Source: Atherix ibis | Lineage: Eukaryota > Arthropoda > Insecta > Diptera > Athericidae | Assembly: GCA_958298945.1 (NCBI GenBank) | Contig: OY282606.1 | Coordinates: 87,117,696 to 87,181,695, forward strand | Length of the DNA: 64,000 bases | Direction of reading: 5' to 3' | Shown here: one piece after another, positions 9,307-21,185 of the stretch | Layout of the letters: each line of letters opens with the position of its first letter | Position numbering within the stretch: the stretch's first letter is position 1 | Notes under the pieces: model-generated | Databases searched by the model: none | Seen by the model: the letters and a program-made list of their open reading frames with translations, nothing else | What the model was told of the DNA's origin: nothing | Translations under genes and position numbers: made by a program

Positions 9307-10458
9307 TACGAGGGTCATTTAACAAGTACTTAGCCTCACCGCCCGATGGAACTGCTGTCACAAAAGAAATTTACCATCGTGCAGTACATTTTTTTAATGG
9401 CCTTTTGTCAAAGTTTCAGTCGATTTCCTTCATTAGTTTTGTTTTGAGAGCCTTTGGAAGCGAGCGTGTCGGTCGGTTGCACAAAAATGGAAAAAGAAAA
9501 ATATCGCTTGGATGCTGTGTATGGTGACTCTTCTCCTTCGATGGCGACCGTCAAGAATTGGTTCAACGAGTTTGTTCGTGGCCGCACGTCGGTTTTTGAT
9601 GAGCCACGCCCAGGTGCCCCGAAAACGGCTGCTACGGAGGAAAACGTTAAAAAAGTCCACGATCTCGTGTTGGCAGACCGTCGATTGAAGGTTCACGAGA
9701 TAGCTGAGACTGTGGGCATCGCAGTAGGAACGGTGCATCATATTCTACACGAAGAACTGGGCATGAGAAAGCTGTCGGAGCGATGGGTGCCGCGTTTGCT
9801 CACACCGGAAAACAAGCGCAACCGTGAGACCACATCGGCGACGTGTTTGGCGCTGTTTCAGCGCAATCCAGCGGAGTTCTTGCGTCGTTTCGTGACCGTC
9901 GACAAAACATGGATTCACTGGTACACACCAGAGACCAAGGAACAGTCGAAACAGTGGACTTTACCCGGCGAACGTGCTCCGAAGAAGGCGAAGACTGTTC
10001 GATCGGCCGGAAAGGTGATGGCCACCGTTTTCTGGGATTCACAAGGTGTGATCCACATCGATTACCTCGAGAAGGGTAAAACAATCACGGGGCGCTACTA
10101 TGCTGACTTATTGGGCCGATTTGACGTCGAATTGAAGAAAAAGCGGCCCCGCTTCCACCACGAAGAAAAAATGTTCCACCACGACAACACGAAGAAAAAA
10201 TGTTCCACCACGACAACGCGCCGGCTCACACCTCCGCCGTCGCCATGGCCAAATTGGTCAAATTGCGCTACGAATTGCTGCCCCATCCACCGTACTCTCC
10301 AGATTTGGCCCCCTGTGACTACTTTTTGTTTCCAAACCTGAAACAATTACTCGCCGGGAATAGATTTGGGTCGAATGAGGAGGTCATCGTCGCCACGGAG
10401 GCCTATTTTGCTTCCTTCGAGAAAATGTATTTTTTGGACGGGTTAAAAAAGTTACAGC
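9307..10458 (+). mobile_element. mariner (DD34D) transposon, frameshifted and 3'-truncated
   Basis: The 5' inverted repeat (CGAGGGTCATTTAACAAGTA) starts near 9309. Transposase starts at ATG 9487 (MEKEKYR). Motifs: DNA-binding region to residue 110 with WVPRLLTPENK, first catalytic Asp in TVDKTWIHW, second in HHDNAPAH, third in PDLAPCDYFLF, spacing 34. The frame shifts inside a 29 bp tandem duplication (10160-10188 and 10189-10217) just before HHDNAPAH, so the protein is split into 9487-10341 and 10200-10541 frames. About 20 residues usual for the family after EKYR seem absent (family recall). Similarity stops at KKLQH (about 10458) and no 3' inverted repeat was found. Confidence 0.88.
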
Positions 10459-12650
10459 ATTTAACATTCGTATTTAATATATTAAAAAATGATTATTTTA
10501 TTGAAAACCAAATAAAAAATGTTTATTCTAAAAGAAATTAAATTTTATTATTTTTATCTTAATCAGCAAAAAAAAATATTTAAAAATGATTTATTACTTT
10601 GAGAAGAAAATAAACAAAAATCTTCAACTTAAAACTTTTATGAAAATCAATTACAAATAAAACATATTAATTCCATTAACAGCATATAATTTCATCGATA
10701 TTTGAAAAATTTCTTCTTCACTATTAAAATACATGGTATTAATTAGAAGAGTTTTGTCTTAGCATATGCCTCCCACAAAATCTGTAAAGCCAACCTAGCT
10801 AAAGAGTAATGAGTAACGTTTTAATTGATAGATGGGGATTTACCTTATCTACAGACTTAAATAAAAACGAAACGAAATGATGTGAAAGCTAACAGTAATA
10901 TTTTTTAGTTGGATGGTAGTGCTTTTTGCCAGCACAAGCATACCTTCCAGTTTCTCCAGTATGAGAGAAACCTCGTTGCATATTTAATCAAAATCCTACA
11001 TTCTATTTACAGTATAGTTTATATAATTTCATTTAAGCTTAACTCTTTCTTGTTGCATTGACAGTACAAACATGAATGAAAATCGAAAGAAAACGAGAAA
11101 AAAATATATACAGTAACTGTAAGAACAGATGGGACACTATTTGCTTGGGCAAAGACTATTGCTACTGTCAACAAAATTACCTATAACTATAGTTAATAGG
11201 CGAAAAGATGGAAAAAATCCTCTAGATAGTAGACAACTAGCTGACATCGAAAAAATAAAGGATCATCTAGGGAGTAGAATAATTTTCTGGCAATCGCCTT
11301 ACCCCAGTTGATGGACTGAGAAGCCGACATCTACTCACAGACTACTTACATCGACAGGACTGGAAACGCCACTACCTAAGGGCTTCTCTCCAGCTGATGC
11401 AGTCTCCTCCATACCAGTCAAACCTTTACTAATCCTCCATCTTCAACGTGGCTAGACAATGAAAAGTACACCCTTTATAGAATTTCCACAACACTTTTTT
11501 TTATCCTTACCGCATTTGTTGTTTTTGTTATGACTGTAGTCATCATAGACATTAACGACAGCGTCATAGTCATAGTCGTAGTCGTCGGTTATATTTTCAA
11601 TGTCGCTATTGTCGCTCTGGCATCCAACATTTGGAGTCATCATAACGTATTTGCCAATTGTGCACACAGGACTCTTGCGGCAGAGACGCCCACTGCACCA
11701 TACCTTCACCTATGGGTACCTGCACTTAAAAACTGCTATCAGAATTGGGCATTAGTAATGGGGATAGGGGTAAATGCAACCGACTTTACTACGTTCCACG
11801 AGTACGTCTCTGAGCATACATACATACTCCATTCAGTTTTGGTTTATTTTTCATTCGGTAATCTCGGTATTCGGATCGTGGGAATAGACCGTAAAAGTAG
11901 TGCAATGGCATTAAACTTTCTTGTTAAATGTAAACGTCTGAAGCTAGAGAGAATTTTCGGTTGTGGTCATGAGTCGTCATTGTCCTTTTTCAAATGTTTT
12001 ACCATCCACGTGTTTGTCGATGGTTTTTTAGTTGTGTCTGATTTATTTTAATGAGCCCTTTTCACGTTCAACTTTCTCGCATTTCAACGGTGAATTCTTT
12101 GTCTACTATAACGAATATATCATGTGTTCAAGCTTTCAATTTTTGTTTCGTTTTGTTTGTTTTTTTTTAATTTTTTTTTTGACTTTATAAAAAACTGTGA
12201 ATGTACAATTTGCATATGATTAAGGAGATTTGAGCTTGTTGCCTGTTGCCACAATAATTGCTTTGAAACTTTTTTGAAATTTATTTATTATGTATCAAAG
12301 TGGAATGGTAAATAGAATTTTTTTCTAGTTTTTTTCAGTAATAAATATTTTCTAATATCAGATCATATACCGAAAGTGGTAGATTATCTGAATCCTTTTT
12401 TTAGTTCTTCCAGAGCTTTTACTGAACAGATTTTTCTTTTCCATTAATTTATTAAGAATTATTCGATTTGTAATTTGGAACGTAAAGTTAAATAAGATAA
12501 ATATTCCTTAAAATTTTCCATTATGCATAAAATATAAATTTTTGTAGACTTATTGCACATTCCGGGCTATTATTGGGCCATTACTTGACGAACGGTCATT
12601 TTAAAATATTTTAGAGTTTAAAGATACAATTTTTTGCAAAACCTTATAAG
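10459..12650. other. intergenic DNA, no supported gene
   Basis: Several open frames occur, the longest 173 codons at 11530-12051, but their translations are dominated by Val/Ile from a degenerate GTCATAGTC-type tract and show no family motif. The 11.2-11.5 kb part is less AT-rich than its surroundings but unassigned. Confidence 0.55.
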
Positions 12651-12654
12651 AAAA

Positions 12655-12930
12655 AGTTCAAGAGCGTCAAATTATACGATCTTGGAGACTAATTGACGAA
12701 ATCTCGAAATTACACGTTCTGGAACTTTTTGCTCAATTATACAATATGTTGTGTTGTGTGGCTTGTGGTGTTCTTTTGCTAAAACCATATATAGTCCAAA
12801 TAAAAATTTTAAAGATCAGGCCCAAAAATCAACCATTATATGCCCATACCGATGAAAATTGATGGTAACGATGTCTTCTTCTTTATTTTCAAATCTTGAT
12901 ACCTAAATACACACCAGACAGCCACTTTTT
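12655..12930 (-). pseudogene. DD41D-type transposase relic
   Basis: The sequence around 12745-12790 (TGTTGTGTGGC...AAACCATAT) aligns with the [11 protein letters not shown] codons of the element at 52954, and 12855-12880 aligns with the TVNAERY region. It is broken by many substitutions and only part of the catalytic domain remains. Confidence 0.6.
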
Positions 12931-13231
12931 ATAGATACAATAAATTCTCCACAGGTACGAGTACTTGTGAATTTTCAAACTTCAATATATAAGCAATTTT
13001 GCTTTATGACGTATACCTCATCGCTGAGGTAAATTTTGCACAAAACGTAGCTACGGTAAAATAACCAGTTTTGTAAAAAGTTTTTATAATTTAAACGCAT
13101 TATTTAATTTATTTAATAATTAATAATACAAAATGACAAATTTTATGGTAAATAAATTTTATTTTAAATAATTTTTATATATAATAATTGTTAAATTATA
13201 CTTTAGAAACCAAAAAATGGATAATCCTATA

Positions 13232-14656
13232 CGAGGTCTGTTCAAAAAGTATCGCGAATTTTGAATTTGCGCGGGTTACGTATATTCGATTTTCGATTTT
13301 TTGTGGCGTTATGTTGGTACTCATGTCTCTCACTTTTGCCGATAAGTTGGGCCATTTCGAATGTTCAGCTAATTTTTGACAGCTGCTTTGCTTGCACGTG
13401 TTTTAGCTCGTCTTCGATTTTTTTCCCATTCTAAAAAATAGATCAAAGAATCTGTATCAAATTTTGTGTCAAAAACAATATTAATTGCGCGGACGCATTC
13501 TGAATGTTGACTGTGGCATATGGTGAAGCTACCTTGGACCGAAGCAAAGTTTATCGGTGGTACAATATGTTCTCAGAGGGGCGAGAAGATGTGAACGACG
13601 AAAAGCGTGCCCGACGCCCAAGCACGTCAACAACAGACGATAAAACATTGATGAAGGGAAGAAAATAGTATTGGCCAATCGTCGAATCACCGTTAGAGAA
13701 TTCGCTGAGGACTTAAACATATCGATTTTTACCAATGACTTGGTCGTGAGACGGGTCGTCGCGAAATTCGTACCAAAGTTGCTGAATTTCCAGCAAAAAC
13801 AGCATCGCATTAACATTTCTAAGGAGCTGTTGGACTCTATTCGAGCCGACCCAAATTTGTTCCAGAGGGTGTCATAACTGGTGACGAATTATGGGTTTAT
13901 GGTTATGACATGGAAACCAAAGCTCAATCATCCCAATGGAAGCTGCCGCACGAACCTAGACGAAAAAAGCGCGCCAAGTTCGTTCGAATGTGAAGGTTTA
14001 GGTTATAGTTTTCTTCGATTGCAGGGTCGTGGTGCATCATGAGTTCTTGCCACAGGGTAGAACGGTCAATAAAGAATATTACCTGCAAGTTATGCGCAAG
14101 TTGCGCAAAGCAATCTGCCAGAAACGCCCGGATTTGTGGAAGAACAAAAATTGGCTTTTGCAGCATGATAACACCCCTGCTATTGGCAATCCGCCAGAAA
14201 CGCCCGGATTTGTGGAAGAACAAAAATTGGCTTTCGCAGCATAATAACACACCAAAAATTGGCTTTTACAGCATGAAAGCAATCCGCCAGAAACGCCCGG
14301 ATTTGTGGAAGAACAAAAATTGGCTTTTGCCAAAAACAAAACACTTATAATAACGCAGCCACCGTATTCCTCAGATCTGGCCCCTGTGACTTTTTCTTGT
14401 TCCCGAAACTGAAGAGCCCCATGAAAGGACGCAGCTACGCAACGATTGAGGAGATAAAGACGGCATCGAAGGAGTAGCTCAACAAGATCACAAAAAATGA
14501 TTTTTTGAAGTGCTTCGAGGATTGGAAAAAACGTTGGCACAAGTATATAATATCGGGTGGGGATTACTTTGAACGGTACAAAATAGATATTCATGAATAA
14601 ATAAATAATTTTTGAAAAAAACACAAAATTCACGACATTTTTTTGAACAGACCTCG
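13232..14656 (+). mobile_element. mariner (DD34D) relic with triplicated internal block
   Basis: Both ends are present: CGAGGTCTGTTCAAAAAG at 13232 and its inverted partner ending at 14656, each followed by TA (13230-13231, 14657-14658), 1425 bp. The transposase is broken: RRITVREFAEDLNIS near 13680, [15 protein letters not shown] near 13800, a frameshift in GDE.WVYGYD near 13880, VHHEFLPQGRTVNKEYYLQ near 14030, then [12 protein letters not shown] three times, PYS.DLAPCDFFLF near 14360 and a C-terminus with internal stops. Sister copies lie at 46283-47142 and 57435-58325. Confidence 0.92.
14110..14332 (+). repeat. three-copy repeat inside the mariner transposase
   Basis: A core of about 54 bp (starts GCAATCYGCCAGAAACGCCC) begins at 14110, 14186 and 14279, with a partial fourth piece (AAAAATTGGCTTTTACAGCAT) at 14254. 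The spacing is uneven (76 and 93 bp). The single-copy version is seen in the sister element at 57435, so this is a derived local expansion. Confidence 0.9.
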
Positions 14657-14658
14657 TA

Positions 14659-15171
14659 TTACGTAAATACAGCTTATTTTATTTGATTATAATTGGTTTT
14701 TTACAATTTACCACTCCTTACAAAAAAATTGTACAGTTTCTATAATTGGTAAAATCTAAAGAAACGAAATAATACACAATGGATCTGCATCCAAATAATT
14801 GAAAAGGGCAAAATTCTGGATGCCTCGACATGCTTAGACAAAATGAACGAAAATATGGTGTCCTTTATTTAAGCATAGTGTGAATACTACTCCTTATTCG
14901 ACTGTTTTTTATGTTTCCTCTCATCATTACTTGAGCGGCAAAAAATTCTTATTGAATCCCGTTCTTTTCCAGCAATTTTATGCACCTAAAAAAATGTCAG
15001 TCGCATATTGTTTATGTTCTTTGGTAAAACATGATTTCAATTACGAGTAGGATCAGTTGTACACAATTTTCCCTAAGCCCTTTCTTTTGTCAACACTTGT
15101 ATGCATCAAGGTTACCTTAATTGAGTTCAGTGTTCGAAAAAGGACATCATATTTCATATTTTTATGAACAA
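14659..15171. other. AT-rich intergenic DNA
   Basis: No open frame with family motifs and no element ends were recognised between the mariner copy and the small inverted-repeat element to the right. Confidence 0.5.
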
Positions 15172-15334
15172 ATGTTTGCATGGAAAAATAAATAGTCAAA
15201 TTGAACAATCCTTACTTTTATATAAAAATTGTACAAAAAATAATAAAAAATAAAAATTTTAACATTTTTCATACAATTTTTTTATAAAAATAAGGGTTGT
15301 TCCAATTTGATTATTTATTTTTCTATGCAAACAT
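15172..15334. mobile_element. 163 bp MITE-like fold-back element
   Basis: The left 60 bp (starts ATGTTTGCATGGAAAAATAA) pair with the right 60 bp (ends TTCTATGCAAACAT) with few mismatches, around an AT-rich centre. It is non-coding. No target duplication longer than 2 bp was visible, so superfamily is open. Confidence 0.7.
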
Positions 15335-15999
15335 ATACAGTTGCTTCTTCAATTACCAAAAATAACGAAGTGCAAAATTTTTATTATTCTTCATTTTAAT
15401 ATGACAATTTGTAATTTTCATCCAATGTAGATAGTATTAAATTGCTGAAAAATATTATATATATAGTAGAGACAGTTTTGGATTCGATACAAATAGTGCC
15501 AGGGCTAGGAAGGGGCTATTTATAAAAGTAAAAATTTAAAAATAAATTTCCATATGCAATATTATAAATATTATTATATCAATCATTGCACAGTAACTAT
15601 ATCCCAGTCTTAGGGGAGTTTTAGTAAAATACCATCCTCCAATACGTCATTTGCTAAACTAAAGAGCGCCCCAAGAAGGGATATCATTATTCGTATTTTT
15701 GATAAATATGTGATTTTTTTCTAATGGTAAATTAAACTACGTGATTGATTCTTTAATTCAATATTTGCCAAATTCTTTAAAGAAAATTTTTTATCACGTG
15801 TTCACACAAATAGAATCGTATTACCTGAATAACAGTTGTAATATTGACTTTGAGCTGAAACACTGCACCATCGACATTTATGGTTTTTTTCTTTCATGTA
15901 GCCTCAGCAGAAATAATCTAAAGGTGCTAAATTACGCAATCTATAGAGTCGACTGCACTCTTCAAAAACGTTTTATTATAGGACGTCTCTGTTTCTCCA

Positions 16000-16260
16000 A
16001 AACGGCAAATTATGCGGACCAGCAAAATTTTCGCGTAACAATGATGAGATCGCCCAACTTTCAAACCATATACTTTAGGCCAAACCAAGACGGTTCAAAA
16101 TGTCACAAGAGCGTACACCATTTATAGGAACGATTTCACCAGCTCCAATTCCAAAAACAAAAAATATGATCCAATAATACCGCCAGCCTTAAAACCACAC
16201 CGAACTGTCAATTGTTGTGTATAGAGAGATTTTGCGACTATTTTTCTTGAGCTTTCAGAC
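16000..16260 (-). pseudogene. DD41D-type transposase relic
   Basis: The minus strand at 16140-16215 reads QLTVRCGFKAGGIIGSYF, matching [19 protein letters not shown] of the element at 52954. Flanking parts are too degraded to follow. Confidence 0.6.
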
Positions 16261-16780
16261 CCATTAATGATCTGCTGACATTAATGATTACGGTAATTAG
16301 ACTTTGTAAGCCTTTACGTCAAGATATTTTTACAAAATACGCAAAAGGCTGGCTCTTGATAGAACCACATGTTGCGCACGCTGTATACGGGTTATCAGCA
16401 ACATTTCCAGCTGTAGGAACAATATTTTTAATTGATTTAACTGGACGAACACGGCTTGAGTACTTTGCATTCAGAACTTGATTAAAACGTTCAAAATTAT
16501 TGTTTTTACAAAATTATTTCTTTGTTTGTACGCAAGAACCTTGGGACATGAGCCATAACCATGAGGTTATTTACCGACCATCGGTTAGATGAAATTGGTC
16601 ATTTATTAGTTGGATAGACCACAGAAAAGCGGTTTTAAAATTATCAGCATTTTAATAGTAAATTTTCAAAATTTCAATACATTGTGCGAGTATTGTCTTT
16701 ATTAGTAAATGTCAAAGAATTGACAGCTTTAGCTCTGATACATAAAAAATAGCGTGTACCTCTTGATAGAACATCCTTTA

Positions 16781-17461
16781 TACGAGGGCAATATGATAAT
16801 TCATTGTCTAATGCAAAGATGTAGCTGATATCTACAAAATGTTATTTTTTTTATTATCTAGCAATCTTAAAAAGACCGCATACAAAATTTTATTAACATC
16901 AGGTGACGGCCATTGAAAGGAGACATGGTTTCAGCATCCAATTTCGGTGACTACCGAAGATATGATTAATAAATCGGCAAGTAAGATTATGGCTATTATT
17001 TTCTGGGATGCACATAGTATAATCTTTTATCGACTAAATTTAAACAGGACAGTGTGATTAGACCAGACAGTATGATTAGAATAATGAAATCAAGACAAAA
17101 CGATCAAATTTGGCAAAGAAAAAAATTGTCTTTCATCAAGACAAATTTCCTTGGATATGAATTGATTCCGCTTCTGCCATATTCGCCAGATGTAGCCACC
17201 AGCGATTATTTCTTAATTACGAATATGAAAAACTTGCTCGGCGGAAAAATATTTAGCCCAAACGCTGAGGTGATTGCTAAAATAAATGGCTATTTTGAAG
17301 GGTTGGTAAGATCTTTTTTTTAGATGATATACAAAACATAGAAAATCATTGAACTGAATGTATCAAGCTAATAGAAGACTATGTTGAAAAATAAAATGAA
17401 TTTTATGCATAAAAGTATGTTTTTCTTGTTAAAGCCAAGTATTTATCATCTACCCCTTGTA
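16781..17461 (+). mobile_element. internally deleted mariner relic
   Basis: The ends are related inverted repeats, TACGAGGGCAATATGATAAT at 16781 and the complement of TACAAGGGGTAGATGATAAA ending at 17461. Inside, the plus strand keeps a transposase tail: LIPLLPYSPDVATSDYFLI (third catalytic Asp) and NAEVIAKINGYFEGL near 17155-17305. Most of the N-terminal half is deleted. The element at 25664 belongs to the same family. Confidence 0.72.
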
Positions 17462-17660
17462 AAGAGGAAAGGTGTATCTGCAGTAGACGATGAGGGACAA
17501 AAAATAATCCGTCATAAAGAAATGTCTGCCTATAAATATTTAAAACCTTACCAAGTACATTTTCTCCTTAACAGATGGCGTTGTCTTTTCAGCTGTTTAG
17601 TTGCCAAATACTGTTTTTAGAAAAAATAATATTTCTTTTCAAATATTTTCATAAATTTAA

Positions 17661-17714
17661 AAAAATATTGTACATTATAAGTTTTATTATTACTAAAAAT
17701 ACTTTTTATACTAT
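17661..17714 (+). repeat. 54 bp direct repeat, left copy beside mariner
   Basis: This copy is 53/54 identical to 18797-18850, and the two copies bracket the mariner copy. It is far longer than the 2 bp TA duplication that mariner makes. Confidence 0.9.
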
Positions 17715-18796
17715 TGGGTTGGTGCAAAAGTAATGACCATTTTTTGCATATACAATTAAACATTTTTTTTTTAGATTTGTATTATTTATTTAATCAATTA
17801 TATAATTTCCATCCGTTCTTATAACCTCCTCCCATCTTTCTATCAACTTATTAATACCATTAGTGTAAAATTCCTTGGATTTTGATGCGAAATATGTAGA
17901 AAGGGATGTTTTTACCTGCTCTATTGTATCAAATTTTTTATCATTTAAAAAATTTTGCAGTGATTGGAATAAATGGAAATCGGAAGGAGCAAGATCTGGA
18001 GAATACGGTGGATGCTTGATAACGTCCCAATTCAGCTTGTATTGGGTCATTACAGCCACATGTGGTCGCGCGTTGTCGTGATGAAACACTACCCCTTTTC
18101 TGTTTACCAATTCTGGTCTATCCTTTTGAAGGGCGATGTTCAATTTGGATAATTGCTGACAATATCGTTCTGCTGTAATTGTCTGATTGCGTTCCAAGAG
18201 TTCAAAATACACAATACCCTTGCAATCCCACCAAACACAAAGCATAACTTTTTTTTGATGGATTTCGGCTTTCGAAGTTGTTAATGGGGCTTGTCCAAGT
18301 ATAACCCAATGTCTTTTTCTTGTCACGTTGTTGTACACAACCCATTTCTCATGTCCCGTTACCAAACGATGCAAAAAAGGTTCATATTTTTCTCTCGCAC
18401 TCAAAGCAACGCACGTTGAAATACGATCCCATAAATTGGCAGCCGACAATTGATGAGGTATCCAAACGTCGTACCGCGAAACCATCCCCATACGCTTCAA
18501 ATGCCTTAATACGGTTGTGTGGTTGACTCCCATCATCGACGCGATCTCCCTGGTGATAAGACGTGGATTGGTGTCAATTATGACTTTTAACTTGCCCTCA
18601 TCAGACTTCAATGGCCGCCCGGTACGTGGTTTATCAATTAGTGAAAAATCCCCAGATCGGAATTTTGTAAACCATCTTTGTGCCTACCGAACTTTGATGA
18701 CATCTGTTCCATACACTTCGTAAATGTTTTTGGTTGCCACACTCGCGGTATTGTCTTTACGGAATTCATAAAGTAAACAATGACGTAAATGCACTT
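17714..18796 (-). mobile_element. mariner (irritans-type) transposon, inactivated
   Basis: The left end keeps TA plus TTGGGTTGGTGCAAAAGTAA (17714). The minus-strand transposase reads for 273 codons (17790-18611) and continues upstream past an in-frame TAG at 18684-18686 (GTDVIKVR stop AQRWFTKFRSG). Motifs: WIPHQLS linker, VTGHEKWVVYNN where the first catalytic Asp is His, HHDNARPH, and YSPDLAPSDFHLF. Spacing between the last two Asp is 31 instead of 34, fitting a three-residue deletion. With a lost catalytic residue, nonsense codon and no right-hand inverted repeat (sequence stops at GCACTT before the direct repeat) it is dead. Confidence 0.9.
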
Positions 18797-18850
18797 AAAA
18801 ATATTGTACATTATAAGTTTTATTATTACTAAAAATACTTTTTATGCTAT
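18797..18850 (+). repeat. 54 bp direct repeat, right copy beside mariner
   Basis: Partner of 17661-17714, with one mismatch. It begins exactly where the transposon sequence ends. Confidence 0.9.
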
Positions 18851-19948
18851 TATACTTTTAAAAATACGTACAAAGAAAATTGGGCCAATATAAGTTAACT
18901 TTTATTATTTATTAAAAAAAGTTTCTTAATTTTCCTTTTTAAACAGTATTATTAAGTTTTATGAAATATAACTACAAAAAAAAAAAGCTAAACGTAAACG
19001 TAAATCTCCTAAACTTAAAGTGTGGTCATACCTTTTCATGGTGAAAAGTCCAATCTTAAATGGCATAATACATTTGATATTTCCAAAAGAAAATTAAAAA
19101 AGTTTTCTACTATATAATTCTTATAAATTGGGAAATACTTTTTCTTATTAATTTAGTTTCATTTTCGCAAAGAAATTCACTTGTGTCGCGTCACTTTTTG
19201 ACTGAAATTCAACCATTCTCGACTACTTAAAGTAGTCCAATTTCATAACAAATTATGTAGCCCATTGTAAAAATACTCGATTCAGTTATAAAGGATATTG
19301 TTATTTTTTTTTTTAGTATAAAGGACAAAGTTACTTTTTCAAGTTCAAGTTAATGGATAAAAAAAATTGTTAAGGAAAATGAAAATAAACTTAAGAAGGA
19401 GAATTAGATGAAAATGAAAAGGATAAAAAGTTTTCAGCAACTTATGCAATTTCCTTTGTCATTTATAAAATCGTCATCTACTATTGTACGAGTATATATA
19501 CATTTTGGCGCGTCCCGTTTTCCATCAATTATTTAAGTTAGTCCTCGTGGATGAATCTAACTTTCATGGATTGATGGAATGCTAAACTGCGAACATACAG
19601 AAAGGATGGTGACTAAGTCTATTTGGGAGCTAATGATGTTATCAGTAAGTATAATTTCAAACTGATTTTTAGATTATTTGCTTGAGTCATCATTGTCCAT
19701 CAAAAGTCAATTCACAAACGAGTAAAATTACAATATTTGCTTTAAATTGAATATCTCAGAATTTAACAAATAGTATAGAATATTAAACGATTGGAATTAC
19801 GTATCATCATGGTAGATTAACATCTTACATTGTCACCTGATATCTCAATTTTACCTTGTCACCTGATATCTCAATTTTTCTATTAATGCATTGTAAAATT
19901 TTGTTATTTTGGTGTTGATTTAATACAAAACTGTTAACTTTTTTTCTT
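18851..19948. other. AT-rich intergenic DNA
   Basis: No gene motif seen. A 26 bp motif (TTGTCACCTGATATCTCAAT) occurs twice in tandem at about 19830-19881. Confidence 0.5.
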
Positions 19949-21185
19949 TGATTATTTCATGTAAATGTTCGTCATGACTACATTTTGAGTGATCCATGCA
20001 AGAGCTCCAATTTTGAACCACTTTTTCGAGCATCTCGGTTGGTATCTCTCTAATAATACGTGTAATGTTGTCTCTTCTTAAGCTGCAAGTGACGCTGGTT
20101 TATTGGCATAGACGACTGACTTCATGTAGCCCCATAAAAACGGTCTACGCAGCTAACTCACCGTTCCGAAACGTGAGATAAATTGCTCACCGAACTCCGA
20201 AACGTGAGATAAATTGCTCAATATGTCCATTTTTCCACGTGCTGTGTGGCATGTAGTGCCGTTTTGTTAAAACCACATGTCAACCAGATGCAGAAAAAGT
20301 TCTAAATCATCTCGCAATAGAAATACGGACCTAAAAAAGTTCGAAATCATCTTTAAAGAAATACGGACCGATGATAAACAGTGCATTTTTCTGGGTACAA
20401 TAGCAGTCTTGGTTTTTCCTAGCGTTCTTCATCAGATCAATGCGATAATTTTGCTTATTCGCATACACATTCAACTAGAAATGAGCTTCGTTGCTAGACG
20501 TAATTTTTTAGTAAAAAAACGTATTTTCCTCAAGTTATTCTAAGATCCACTCACTGAAAAATCGATGATTTTACACGTCGTTCGGATTCAGTTCTTGCAC
20601 GAGCTGTATTTTATACGCTTTCGGACCAAGATCATTGCGTAAAATATTCGACATAGTCGAATAACACAATCTCAATTACTGTCAACAGTGACGAATGGAC
20701 AAATCGCGGTGTTCACCAACACTGGAGGCTACGGCCGCAATATTTTCCTCTGTACGCCCTCTACGTACACAGGTTGGTGGTTTGATGTCAAATAGCGTCA
20801 AATTGCTGGGAATATGGCTTGAATTGTACATTTTTCACAGAGCACGAATTTTTATAATAAAATTCAATAATTTGTAAGCTTTATTGGGATGCAAGTCTTT
20901 CCATGCTAAAATGGCAATGCCAAATGAGAACTTTTGATATTAACACACATCACATGTCATATAAAATCTATCAAAAATTAAAACATAAAAAACTAAACAC
21001 CAAAAAAATCACCCGTTATTATAAATTAGCATTTATTTAAAATTCTTAATAAAGAGTAAATAAATTATAGCAAATTTCGTCCTTTATTAATAATTTTTCT
21101 CAGTTATTTTTATTTTCCATCCTATTACAGATCTTACCTTAAATTTTAGTGATTTGTGTATGTTTTTTTACACTTGTTTTAAATA
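19949..21185 (-). repeat. segmental direct repeat copy 1, with degenerate DD41D transposase
   Basis: This matches 29095-30350 in the same orientation, including flanks beyond the transposase relic (for example TAGCATTTATTTAAAATTC near 21030 against 30200). The minus-strand transposase is more eroded than in copy 2. Copy 1 holds a 31 bp tandem duplication (CGTGAGATAAATTGCTCA at 20165-20220) and a second local duplication near 20290-20385. Confidence 0.8.

Noticed and set aside
11530..12051. 173-codon open frame
   Set aside because: Translation is dominated by Val/Ile from a degenerate repeat at its start and shows no domain, no splice context and no start context; likely a chance frame.
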